Below, piece by piece: positions 1 to 4,760 of a stretch of 5,446 nucleotides of DNA. The translations under genes were made by a program, and so were the position numbers. Origin of the DNA: Verrucomicrobiota bacterium (GTDB lineage Bacteria; Verrucomicrobiota; Verrucomicrobiia; Chthoniobacterales; UBA10450); the NCBI GenBank assembly GCA_003219945.1, contig QHQV01000346.1:1-5446 (forward strand). Reading direction: 5' to 3'. Below the pieces are notes generated by a model that made no database searches, was not told where the DNA came from, and saw only the letters and a program-made list of their open reading frames with translations. How positions within the stretch are numbered: the stretch's first letter is position 1; every line of letters begins with the position of its first letter.

Positions 1-181
1 CATCATTTCGCGGCTATTCCGAAAACTCGGCGGTTACGGCTATTCATCGCGACGAAGTGGGCCTGTGTTCATCCCGAGCGGCGGAGGTTGGTCGTCTGGT
101 GGCGGCAGTGGAGGCGGATTCAGCGGGTTCGGCGGTGGCGGCGGGAGTTTCGGCGGAGGCGGCGCGGGATCGAGCTGGTGA
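1..181 (+). CDS. TPM-domain (YgcG-like) protein, C-terminal fragment
   Basis: Only the last 59 codons are present, read from position 2 to the TGA at 179-181; the 5' part lies outside the window. The visible end is a basic stretch (IISRLFRKLGGYGYSSRR) followed by a low-complexity tail of Gly, Ser and Phe (GGGFSGFGGGGSFGGGGAGSSW). This tail is typical of bacterial YgcG-type proteins, which carry a signal peptide, an extracytoplasmic TPM domain, one or more membrane helices and a Gly-rich cytoplasmic end. The TPM domain itself is not visible, so the call rests on the tail and on the next gene, a small TPM protein of the kind that often follows lemA and a YgcG-type gene. The biochemical role of the family in bacteria is poorly defined. 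Other Gly-rich C-termini could look similar. Confidence 0.7.
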   Translation, partial: IISRLFRKLGGYGYSSRRSGPVFIPSGGGWSSGGGSGGGFSGFGGGGGSFGGGGAGSSW

Positions 182-185
182 TCAA

Positions 186-629
186 ATGCGAACGCGAGAA
201 TTCCTTAGCAAACTCGAGCACGATCGAATCATTCAGGCGATTCACGAAGCTGAATCGAAAACGTCGGGTGAGATTCGCGTTTTGATCCAGCGCGGGAAAC
301 TGAAGAGTGATCCCCTCGTTGCCGCGCAGAGGAAGTTTCATCGGCTCGGCATGCACAAAACGCGCGAGCGTAATGCGGTGCTGATTTTTGTCGCGCCGCG
401 TGTTCATAAATTTGCCGTCGTTGGCGACCAAGCCATTCACGAAAAATGTGGCGATCAATTCTGGCAACGCGTCGCGACGGCAATGCACCATTGCTTTCGT
501 CAACAAAAGTTTACCGATGGTATTGGCGAAGCGATCACAGTCATAGGAGACGCATTAGCGCAGCATTTTCCGAAGACGTCGAGCGACACAAATGAACTGC
601 CGGATAACGTCATTGAGACCTCAGAATGA
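186..629 (+). CDS. small TPM-domain protein
   Basis: A 147-residue soluble protein with no signal peptide or membrane helix. The TPM fold (formerly DUF477) spans roughly residues 12-130: an N-terminal helix (LEHDRIIQAIHEAESK), the hallmark strand SGEIRVLI (27-34), a central helix and strand (TRERNAVLIFVAPRVHKFAVVGD, residues 59-81), and a final helical part (FTDGIGEAITVIGDALAQHFP). The ATG at 186 was chosen because homology begins there and it lies 4 nt after the upstream stop. The open frame extends back to 57, but that part overlaps the upstream gene and encodes nothing like the family. The tight spacing implies co-transcription with the YgcG-like gene. Some TPM proteins have phosphatase activity (plant TLP18.3), but no activity can be claimed here. 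A hairpin and T-run follow at 667-686. Confidence 0.88.
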   Translation: MRTREFLSKLEHDRIIQAIHEAESKTSGEIRVLIQRGKLKSDPLVAAQRKFHRLGMHKTRERNAVLIFVAPRVHKFAVVGDQAIHEKCGDQFWQRVATAMHHCFRQQKFTDGIGEAITVIGDALAQHFPKTSSDTNELPDNVIETSE

Positions 630-652
630 TCCGCGTTTGCAAAATTGCGGAT
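629..652. other. small inverted repeat after the TPM gene
   Basis: ATCCGC at 629-634 is exactly complementary to GCGGAT at 647-652, with a 12-nt A/T-rich loop. It begins on the last base of the TPM stop codon. With no clear T-run directly after it, it is more likely an RNA 3'-end stabiliser or an accessory to the next hairpin than a terminator by itself. Confidence 0.35.
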
Positions 653-666
653 TTAGTCTTTATTCC

Positions 667-686
667 AAACTCGCAGCGAGTTTTTT
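667..686 (+). terminator. candidate Rho-independent terminator after the TPM genes
   Basis: AAACTCG (667-673) pairs perfectly with CGAGTTT (677-683) across a CAG loop, and the 3' arm runs into six T residues (681-686). The stem is short and only partly GC, so its strength is uncertain. Its position 38 nt after the TPM stop and 178 nt before rpoA fits separation of the two transcription units. Confidence 0.55.
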
Positions 687-693
687 GAAATTA

Positions 694-758
694 CGCCGTT
701 GGTCCCTGGGTCTCCGTCGCTGGATGTGAGATCGCGCTCGCCAGGGGAAACCCGGCGA
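694..758 (+). other. candidate structured RNA or hairpin upstream of rpoA
   Basis: The strongest element is a compact hairpin at 738-758: TCGCC (738-742) pairs with GGCGA (754-758), GGG (744-746) pairs with CCC (751-753), A743 is bulged, and the loop is GAAA (747-750), a GNRA tetraloop. The same 3' strand can pair instead with upstream sequence: CGCCG (694-698) with CGGCG (753-757), GGT (701-703) with ACC (750-752), and CCCTGG (704-709) with CCAGGG (741-746). The two folds exclude each other. This could be a leader element acting on rpoA-rplQ or just a palindromic repeat. No known riboswitch class or ribosomal-protein leader was recognised. Confidence 0.35.
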
Positions 759-771
759 TAGAAGCAATTGC

Positions 772-858
772 AGATTTAAGATTGCACATTTTCGATTGTT
801 AAGAGAAGTCGCCAACGCGTCTTTCTATCGCAAATCGGCAATCGACAATCTGAAATTT
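772..858. repeat. short repeats with inverted partners in the rpoA leader
   Basis: Three neighbouring units, CAAATCGG (831-838), CAATCGA (839-845) and CAATCTG (846-852), form a short tandem array. Inverted partners lie upstream: TCGATTG (792-798) is the exact complement of CAATCGA, and AGATTTAAGATTG (772-784) is complementary to CAATCTGAAATTT (846-858) at 11 of 13 positions. The RNA could fold into a long interrupted hairpin ending 5 nt before the rpoA start codon. No convincing -35/-10 pair was found in this leader. Confidence 0.5.
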
Positions 859-863
859 AATAC

Positions 864-1913
864 ATGCCTATCCGTTACGGTCGTTTTGAAATGCCGAAGA
901 CTCTCACAAAAGACGAGAGCACAGCCACAGATACTTATGCAAAGTTTACCGCCGAGCCGTTTGAGGCTGGCTACGGTCACACGGTTGGGAACTCCCTCCG
1001 ACGCGTCCTGCTTTCCTCGCTCGAAGGCGCGGCCATTACCGCGGTAAAAATCGCCGGCGCGCAGCACGAATTCGCCACGTTACCTGGTGTGGTTGAGGAC
1101 GTGACCGATATCGTTCTCAATCTCAAGAAAGTGAAATTTAAACTCGATGGCCAGGACCACGAGCCAAAGAAACTGTCGCTCACCGTCAACAAGGAAGGCG
1201 AGATCACTGCCGGCGACATCCAGACCATTCAAGGTTTTGAAGTGCTGAATCCGAAGCAACTGATTTGCACCCTGGACCGGAAACATAAGTTCGACGCGGA
1301 ACTTGAAGTGCGCGTCGGCCGTGGATTTGCCACCGGCGAGGAAAACAAGCGCCCCGATCAACCGATCGGCCTGATTCCCATCGACTCCATTTTTTCACCC
1401 GTCACGCGAGTGAAATATGCGGTGGAAAACACTCGGGTCGGTCAGCGTACCGATTACGACAAACTCATTCTTGAGATGTGGACCGACGGCCGACTAACTC
1501 CGGATGACGCTCTGCTTCAGGCATCCGCGATTCTGCGGCATCACCTCGATGTGTTCGTCCACTACAACGAGGAAGTGATCGAATTCGATCAGACGCCGGC
1601 GGGAGTGAGCGAAGAAAATATCAAGCTGAAGAAGCTCCTCAACATGAGTGTGAACGAGATCGAGCTGAGCGTGCGCGCGGCGAATTGCTTGAACAATGCG
1701 AACATCACGAGCGTCGGGCAGCTTGCCCAGAAGACCGAGGCCGAAATGCTCAAATACCGCAACTTCGGCAAGAAATCGCTCAATGAGATCAAGGACAAAC
1801 TGCAACAGCTTGGATTGGGTCTGGGCATGAAGTTCGAGCCGGGTTTGATCGATTTGCCAATAAGCGCCGACGGCGCTGCGCCAGCGGCCGCACCGGCTGC
1901 TACCCAAGAGTAA
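864..1913 (+). CDS. rpoA: DNA-directed RNA polymerase subunit alpha
   Basis: A full-length 349-residue alpha subunit, the dimer that nucleates RNA polymerase assembly and contacts activators and UP elements. The N-terminal domain (about 1-240) carries the dimerisation signature GHTVGNSLRRVLLSSLEG (38-55) and LRHHLDVFVHYNEE near its end. The C-terminal domain (about 252-326) has SVRAANCLNN and NFGKKSLNEIK. Residues R271, N274, C275, G302, K304 and S305 correspond to E. coli R265, N268, C269, G296, K298 and S299, so UP-element DNA binding should be intact. An Ala/Pro-rich tail follows from about 334. The ATG at 864 is preferred because MPIRYGRFEMPK matches the start I recall for related proteins; ATG 891 is an alternative. 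No Shine-Dalgarno is evident. rplQ follows after 31 nt. No ribosomal protein gene lies directly upstream, unlike the usual rpsK-rpsD-rpoA order. Confidence 0.98.
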   Translation: MPIRYGRFEMPKTLTKDESTATDTYAKFTAEPFEAGYGHTVGNSLRRVLLSSLEGAAITAVKIAGAQHEFATLPGVVEDVTDIVLNLKKVKFKLDGQDHEPKKLSLTVNKEGEITAGDIQTIQGFEVLNPKQLICTLDRKHKFDAELEVRVGRGFATGEENKRPDQPIGLIPIDSIFSPVTRVKYAVENTRVGQRTDYDKLILEMWTDGRLTPDDALLQASAILRHHLDVFVHYNEEVIEFDQTPAGVSEENIKLKKLLNMSVNEIELSVRAANCLNNANITSVGQLAQKTEAEMLKYRNFGKKSLNEIKDKLQQLGLGLGMKFEPGLIDLPISADGAAPAAAPAATQE

Positions 1914-1944
1914 ACGTCTGTGCGAAGATCGTGTTTCGCCGCGT

Positions 1945-2520
1945 ATGAGACATCAAAACAAGACGATCAAGCTGGGGCGCACCGCTGACCACCGCCGCGC
2001 ATTACTCGCCAATCAGGTTTGCGCTTTGATCGAACATCAGCGAATCAAGACAACTTTAGCTAAGGCCAAAGCAGTTCGTCCTCTTGCTGAACGGATGGTG
2101 ACGCTCGGTAAGGACGGCTCGATTCACGCGCGCCGCAGAGCCCTGGCTGTCTTACGGCAGAAAGGCGCTGTCAAAAGATTATTCGACGACATCGCGCAAC
2201 GTTCCGCTGAACGGGACGGCGGCTACACCCGAATCGTCAAACTCGGCGCCCGGAAGAGCGATTCTGCGCGCATGGCGTTTATCGAGTGGGTGGACGCCGA
2301 GCACGTGGCCGAGGAAAAACAAAAGAAAGAAAAAAAGCCGAAACGCAAAGAGCCAGAAGCGAAAGCGCAGCAGACAACGCCTGAAGCTGAGGAGCCCACG
2401 CAAGAAGAGCGAAAGGCCGAAGCTCCGGCTGCGAGACAAGAGGAACCCACCGCGCCGCCGGCCGAAGAAACGAAGCCGAAAAAGCGGCGTTGGTTCGGAC
2501 GAAAGTCAGACGAAAGCTAA
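1945..2520 (+). CDS. rplQ: 50S ribosomal protein L17 with long charged C-terminal extension
   Basis: Residues 1-117 are a canonical bL17 core, a protein of the large subunit near the peptide exit region: MRHQNKTIKLGRTADHRRAL, then HQRIKTTLAKAKAVRPLAERMVTLGK, and the closing GGYTRIVKLGARKSDSARMAFIEWVD. From about 118 to 191 a low-complexity tail follows, rich in Lys, Glu, Ala and Pro and ending KKRRWFGRKSDES. L17 is usually about 115-130 residues (127 in E. coli), so about 70 residues are extra. The core start is unambiguous, although no Shine-Dalgarno precedes it. The gene sits 31 nt after rpoA, the common rpoA-rplQ pair, and probably shares its transcript. No strong T-run terminator follows. 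The tail is probably disordered; its function is unknown. Confidence 0.97.
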   Translation: MRHQNKTIKLGRTADHRRALLANQVCALIEHQRIKTTLAKAKAVRPLAERMVTLGKDGSIHARRRALAVLRQKGAVKRLFDDIAQRSAERDGGYTRIVKLGARKSDSARMAFIEWVDAEHVAEEKQKKEKKPKRKEPEAKAQQTTPEAEEPTQEERKAEAPAARQEEPTAPPAEETKPKKRRWFGRKSDES

Positions 2521-2616
2521 AACTGACTGTCGCGGCGTTCCCGCAGTTCTAGCCGGTGCGACTGTTGTGTCCTCCCTGAGATGCCGAGGCCGCGTCGCCA
2601 TTGGAATATTAAGCCT
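2521..2616. other. spacer after rplQ, no gene recognised
   Basis: This part of the 352-bp rplQ-nuoA spacer holds no supported gene. A weak stem is possible just after the rplQ stop (GCGG 2532-2535 with CCGC 2541-2544, flanked by ACT and AGT), but no T-run follows, so I do not call a terminator. A loose direct repeat, CGAGGCCGCG near 2585 and CGAGGTCCGCG near 2626, is the only other pattern noticed. Confidence 0.4.
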
Positions 2617-2816
2617 CTAGTGCGGCGAGGTCCGCGAGATCAAACGCTGCGGGAATTTAATAATTCGAGAAACTCTCTCAATCTTAGCTCAGGGCCATGA
2701 TTGAGGAGCTCCACCAGAATTTGCAAACGTTCGTTGCCGGTCAGTTTTTTGTAAAAATCGCGCTCCGCTTTCTCAGCCTCAGAAAAGCTGCGAAATTTTC
2801 TCGCTGTTTTCTTCAC
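2617..2816 (-). pseudogene. small conserved protein, apparently frameshifted
   Basis: On the minus strand a GTG at 2816-2814 opens a 58-codon frame ending at TGA 2642-2640. It begins VKKTARKFRSFSEAEKAERD and continues FYKKLTGNERLQILVELLNHGPE. The pattern SFxEAExAxRxFYxxLTxxxRLxILxEL is, from memory, that of a family of small proteins (about 65-95 residues) often encoded next to nucleotidyltransferase-like genes. After LNHGPELRL the frame loses resemblance (REFLELLNSRSV), but one base over, in the AGAGAG tract at about 2673-2679, the other frame reads RVSRIIKFPQRLISRTSPH and stops at TAG 2619-2617. This matches the expected (E)RVxRI ending, so one base seems to be missing. No nucleotidyltransferase gene accompanies it here. 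It could be a decayed orphan, a sequencing error, or a truncated but working protein. Confidence 0.5.
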
Positions 2817-2822
2817 GCCGTA

Positions 2823-2828
2823 ATTATA
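2823..2828 (-). promoter_or_regulatory. possible -10 box for the minus-strand small gene
   Basis: Read on the minus strand, 2828-2823 is a perfect TATAAT, ending 6 nt before the GTG start at 2816, so a transcript from it would be nearly leaderless. No good -35 hexamer was found at 16-18 bp. The site lies in the short gap between this gene and the divergent nuoA. Confidence 0.25.
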
Positions 2829-2872
2829 AGGTTGGCAGTGAGCGCTTCCGAGCGAGTTTGACTGCAGACTGG

Positions 2873-3247
2873 ATGAACCCGCATCCGTATTTTTTCATCA
2901 TCATTTTCATTGGCGTAGCGTTGGTGTTTCCGCTGGTTCCATTGGCGCTAGCCTGGCTGTGGCGGCGATTTTTCCAACCGCCAAAGCCCGGCCCCGACAA
3001 GACGTCCACCTACGAATGCGGTGTCGAATCGATTGGCGACGCGCAAATTCAGTTCCACGCGCAGTATTATCTCTATGCCATAATCTTTTTGATCTTCGAC
3101 GTTGAGGCCGTATTTCTGGTGCCGTTTGCGGTGGCATTCACCGCTCTGCCGGTCGGCGCGTTTATCGCGATTTTGATTTTTCTTTTGCTCCTGATCGAAG
3201 GGCTTGTCTGGGCATGGGGCAAGGGATGTTTGCAATGGCAGCGCTAG
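2873..3247 (+). CDS. nuoA: NADH-quinone oxidoreductase subunit A
   Basis: A 124-residue membrane protein of complex I. Three hydrophobic helices are visible at about 6-30, 66-90 and 94-116. The family signature YECG lies at 47-50 in the loop after helix 1 and is followed by the conserved QIQFHAQYYLYAIIFLIFDVEAVFLVP, with acidic D76 and E78 in helix 2. NuoA sits at the junction of the membrane and peripheral arms, next to the quinone channel. The ATG at 2873 gives a normal family length; an in-frame TTG at 2858 would add five residues and is preceded by a slightly better purine stretch (GAGCGAG), so the start is not certain. It is the first gene of nuoABCD, 95 nt before nuoB, and no promoter was confidently identified. 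Confidence 0.96.
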   Translation: MNPHPYFFIIIFIGVALVFPLVPLALAWLWRRFFQPPKPGPDKTSTYECGVESIGDAQIQFHAQYYLYAIIFLIFDVEAVFLVPFAVAFTALPVGAFIAILIFLLLLIEGLVWAWGKGCLQWQR

Positions 3248-3276
3248 CGCGCTCACTCGCTGGTTAAAAAAGCTAA

Positions 3277-3335
3277 AAGAGTTACATTCTTACAAGCTGC
3301 GCTTCCTGGCAGTAACCCTTGTAACTCTTGTAACG
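3277..3335. repeat. CTTGTAAC-type repeats forming a palindrome before nuoB
   Basis: Two tandem 9-mers, CTTGTAACT (3318-3326) and CTTGTAACG (3327-3335), are preceded by a partial copy, AGTAACC (3311-3317). An inverted partner lies upstream: AAGAGTTACA (3277-3286) is the perfect complement of TGTAACTCTT (3320-3329). Inside this, CTGC (3297-3300) can pair with GCAG (3309-3312). The array ends 7 nt before the nuoB start codon, so a transcript could fold into a long interrupted hairpin next to the nuoB initiation site. It fills most of the 95-bp nuoA-nuoB spacer. Confidence 0.6.
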
Positions 3336-3342
3336 AGAATCC

Positions 3343-3960
3343 ATGAGCCAAATCGACGAACAACTGCGTAGCGAATTGCAAAGGCAGGGAGTTTGGGTGA
3401 CGAAGATGCAGGACCTTTACAACTGGGGACGTCAGAACTCGATTTGGCCGCTGCAGTTCGGACTGGCCTGTTGCGCCATTGAAATGATCGCCACCGCGGC
3501 ATCCCGCTACGACATTGCGCGCTTCGGCGGCGAAGTGTTCCGTCCGTCACCGCGTCAGGCCGATCTCATGATTGTTGCTGGAACGGTCACGAAGAAAATG
3601 GCGCCGCAAATCGTGCGGCTTTACAACCAGATGGCTGATCCAAAATACGTGATAGCCATGGGTGCTTGCGCAATTTCAGGTGGGCCATTCAAGCAAGGTT
3701 ACAATGTGCTCAAAGGCATCGATCGCTATATTCCCGTCGATGTTTACATCCCCGGCTGTCCGCCGCGTCCGGAAGCGTTGCTTCATGCATTCATGGAATT
3801 GCAACGCAAGATCGACGATCAAAAATTGACCGGCGCAGATAAGGCCGAGTTTCTCAGGCCAGATCAACCAAGCGAGTTCACCATGCCGAAGTTTGGTCAG
3901 CACGATCTGGAGCCATCAGCGAACGCGCGGGTGTTTCAGCCGCCGGTGATCGAGCGATGA
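3343..3960 (+). CDS. nuoB: NADH-quinone oxidoreductase subunit B
   Basis: A 205-residue PSST/20-kDa subunit that binds the terminal 4Fe-4S cluster N2, the immediate electron donor to quinone. All four ligands are visible: the adjacent pair C43-C44 in [11 protein letters not shown]109 in [10 protein letters not shown] and C139 in [13 protein letters not shown]. The helix-strand core [23 protein letters not shown] is also typical. Residues from about 165 ([20 protein letters not shown]) form a C-terminal extension found in some lineages and absent from short versions. The ATG at 3343 follows a weak GAGA at 3335-3338. NuoB packs against NuoD and NuoC, encoded directly downstream. The downstream spacer holds a palindromic repeat element. 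Confidence 0.98.
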   Translation: MSQIDEQLRSELQRQGVWVTKMQDLYNWGRQNSIWPLQFGLACCAIEMIATAASRYDIARFGGEVFRPSPRQADLMIVAGTVTKKMAPQIVRLYNQMADPKYVIAMGACAISGGPFKQGYNVLKGIDRYIPVDVYIPGCPPRPEALLHAFMELQRKIDDQKLTGADKAEFLRPDQPSEFTMPKFGQHDLEPSANARVFQPPVIER

Positions 3961-3970
3961 TTCTCGTTTT

Positions 3971-4062
3971 GTCATTGCGAGCAGAGCAAAGCGGAGTCGA
4001 AGAATCCGGTGGCGAAACCTTGAGGCAATATTACGGGATCCCTCGACTTCGCTCGGGATGAC
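3971..4062. repeat. REP/MITE-like palindromic element between nuoB and nuoC
   Basis: A 92-bp element with imperfect terminal inverted repeats fills the nuoB-nuoC spacer, starting 10 nt after the nuoB stop and ending 11 nt before the nuoC start. Left arm 3971-4007 and the complement of right arm 4036-4062 share GTCAT, CGAGC, AGTCGA and ATCC in the same order; the left arm has about 10 extra bases (near 3983-3994). The centre is 28 nt. The arms resemble a type of short interspersed repeat (GTCATnnCGAGCGAAGTCGAnGnATC) that I recall from intergenic regions of many bacterial genomes. No coding capacity is present, so movement would need an enzyme supplied elsewhere. In the operon mRNA it would form a strong hairpin and could alter nuoB/nuoC stability ratios. 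Confidence 0.75.
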
Positions 4063-4075
4063 GGCTTTTCGTCAT
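4058..4075 (+). promoter_or_regulatory. hairpin covering the nuoC start codon
   Basis: ATGACG (4058-4063) pairs perfectly with CGTCAT (4070-4075) across a GCTTTT loop. The first two bases of the nuoC ATG (4074-4076) lie in the 3' arm. The 5' arm is largely the end of the palindromic element, so that element contributes half of this stem. It could reduce nuoC initiation or couple it to translation from nuoB. The effect is inferred from pairing only. Confidence 0.4.
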
Positions 4076-4745
4076 GGAATCGTTGGATCAAATCAAATCA
4101 CGCATCGAGGCCGCCGTGCCGGGCGCGAAGATCGACATTGTGCCGAATGGCAGCCCATCGCAGCAGCATTCTCTTTTGATCGATAACGAGCATGCCGTCG
4201 CGGTCGCGAAATTCTTGCGCGTCGATTCGGCGCTGTGCCTCGATTTTTGCTCCAATATCACGGGTGTTGATTGGCTGGATCGCGTAGTGAAGAAGGCAAT
4301 AAAGTTAAAGAAGGTCGTCGATGGTCAGGAAAAAGAGATAGTCGAGACCGCTGAGGAGAAAATTCCGGGGTATCTCGAGGCGATTTATCACCTTTACTCG
4401 ATGACGCATAAACATGGCCCAGTCATCATTCGCATGCGCACTCGTGATCGTGCGGAGGGCGCGCGCGTCGTTTCACTCACGCCGATCTGGCGGAGCGCCG
4501 AATTCCAAGAGCGCGAAGTTTTCGATCTGTACGGGATCCATTTTGAAGGACATCCCGATCAGCGCCGGATTTTAATGTGGGACGAGTTTCAAGATTATCC
4601 GATGCGCAAAGATTATCGTGAGCCTGATGATTATGAATGGGAACCGACACCGCATGATGAAGTGCTTGAGAAGGCGAAAGGGCATTTCCAGCCGCGACCA
4701 CAGATTGATGGCGCGGAAGGCATCGTTGAACCGTTGAAGGGTTGA
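4074..4745 (+). CDS. nuoC: NADH-quinone oxidoreductase subunit C
   Basis: A 223-residue 30-kDa subunit of the peripheral arm of complex I, packed against NuoD and NuoB. The family signature is clear at about 147-181: EREVFDLYGIHFEGHPDQRRILM, then YPMRKDY. The strand pattern FCSNITGVDWLDR (58-70) and LEAIYHLYSM (101-110) completes the fold. Between these, about residues 71-99 form a Lys/Glu-rich insertion (KKAIKLKKVVDGQEKEIVE) that compact homologues lack. The start ATG is fixed by an in-frame stop at 4059 and by the onset of homology; it has no Shine-Dalgarno and lies in a hairpin. The last codons and stop fall inside a short tandem repeat. nuoD begins 15 nt later as a separate gene, not as the NuoCD fusion of enterobacteria. 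Confidence 0.97.
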   Translation: MESLDQIKSRIEAAVPGAKIDIVPNGSPSQQHSLLIDNEHAVAVAKFLRVDSALCLDFCSNITGVDWLDRVVKKAIKLKKVVDGQEKEIVETAEEKIPGYLEAIYHLYSMTHKHGPVIIRMRTRDRAEGARVVSLTPIWRSAEFQEREVFDLYGIHFEGHPDQRRILMWDEFQDYPMRKDYREPDDYEWEPTPHDEVLEKAKGHFQPRPQIDGAEGIVEPLKG

Positions 4746-4755
4746 AGCGTTGAAC
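4724..4755. repeat. four octamer tandem repeats across the nuoC stop codon
   Basis: Four 8-bp units of the form SGTTGAAS (S is C or G) run without interruption: CGTTGAAC (4724-4731), CGTTGAAG (4732-4739), GGTTGAAG (4740-4747), CGTTGAAC (4748-4755). The array encodes the final residues of NuoC (VEPLKG), contains its TGA stop (4743-4745) and continues into the spacer, ending 5 nt before the nuoD ATG. Since 8 is not a multiple of 3, a change in copy number would alter the NuoC end and the gap to nuoD. Confidence 0.8.
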
Positions 4756-4760
4756 CGGAA

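Noticed and set aside
57..185. N-terminal extension of the TPM gene frame back to an ATG at 57
   Set aside because: It overlaps the Gly-rich end of the upstream gene in another frame and encodes low-complexity Ala/Ser/Val sequence unlike the family. Homology starts at ATG 186.
120..506. Minus-strand 128-codon open frame
   Set aside because: It lies antisense to the two TPM genes and the sequence is not family-like; it is a shadow of GC-rich coding sequence.
694..760. tRNA or known riboswitch
   Set aside because: There is no cloverleaf with a TTCGANNC-like T-loop, and the GAAA-loop hairpin did not match any riboswitch core I know.
1494..1907. Minus-strand 137-codon open frame inside rpoA
   Set aside because: It is fully antisense to the conserved alpha C-terminal region and has no recognisable domain.
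2223..2450. Minus-strand Ser/Ala/Phe-rich frames opposite the rplQ tail
   Set aside because: Reverse complement of Lys/Glu-rich codons gives Phe/Ser/Leu-rich shadows that mimic membrane segments; no independent support.
2521..2550. Possible terminator after rplQ
   Set aside because: A short GCGG/CCGC stem exists but no T-run follows, so it does not meet the usual pattern.
2824..2860. Plus-strand promoter for nuoA (TATAAG near 2825, TTGGCA near 2832)
   Set aside because: Neither hexamer has a partner at 16-18 bp spacing.
3271..4755. CRISPR array
   Set aside because: The repeats are 7-9 bp tandem units or a single palindrome, not 23-40 bp repeats with unique spacers.
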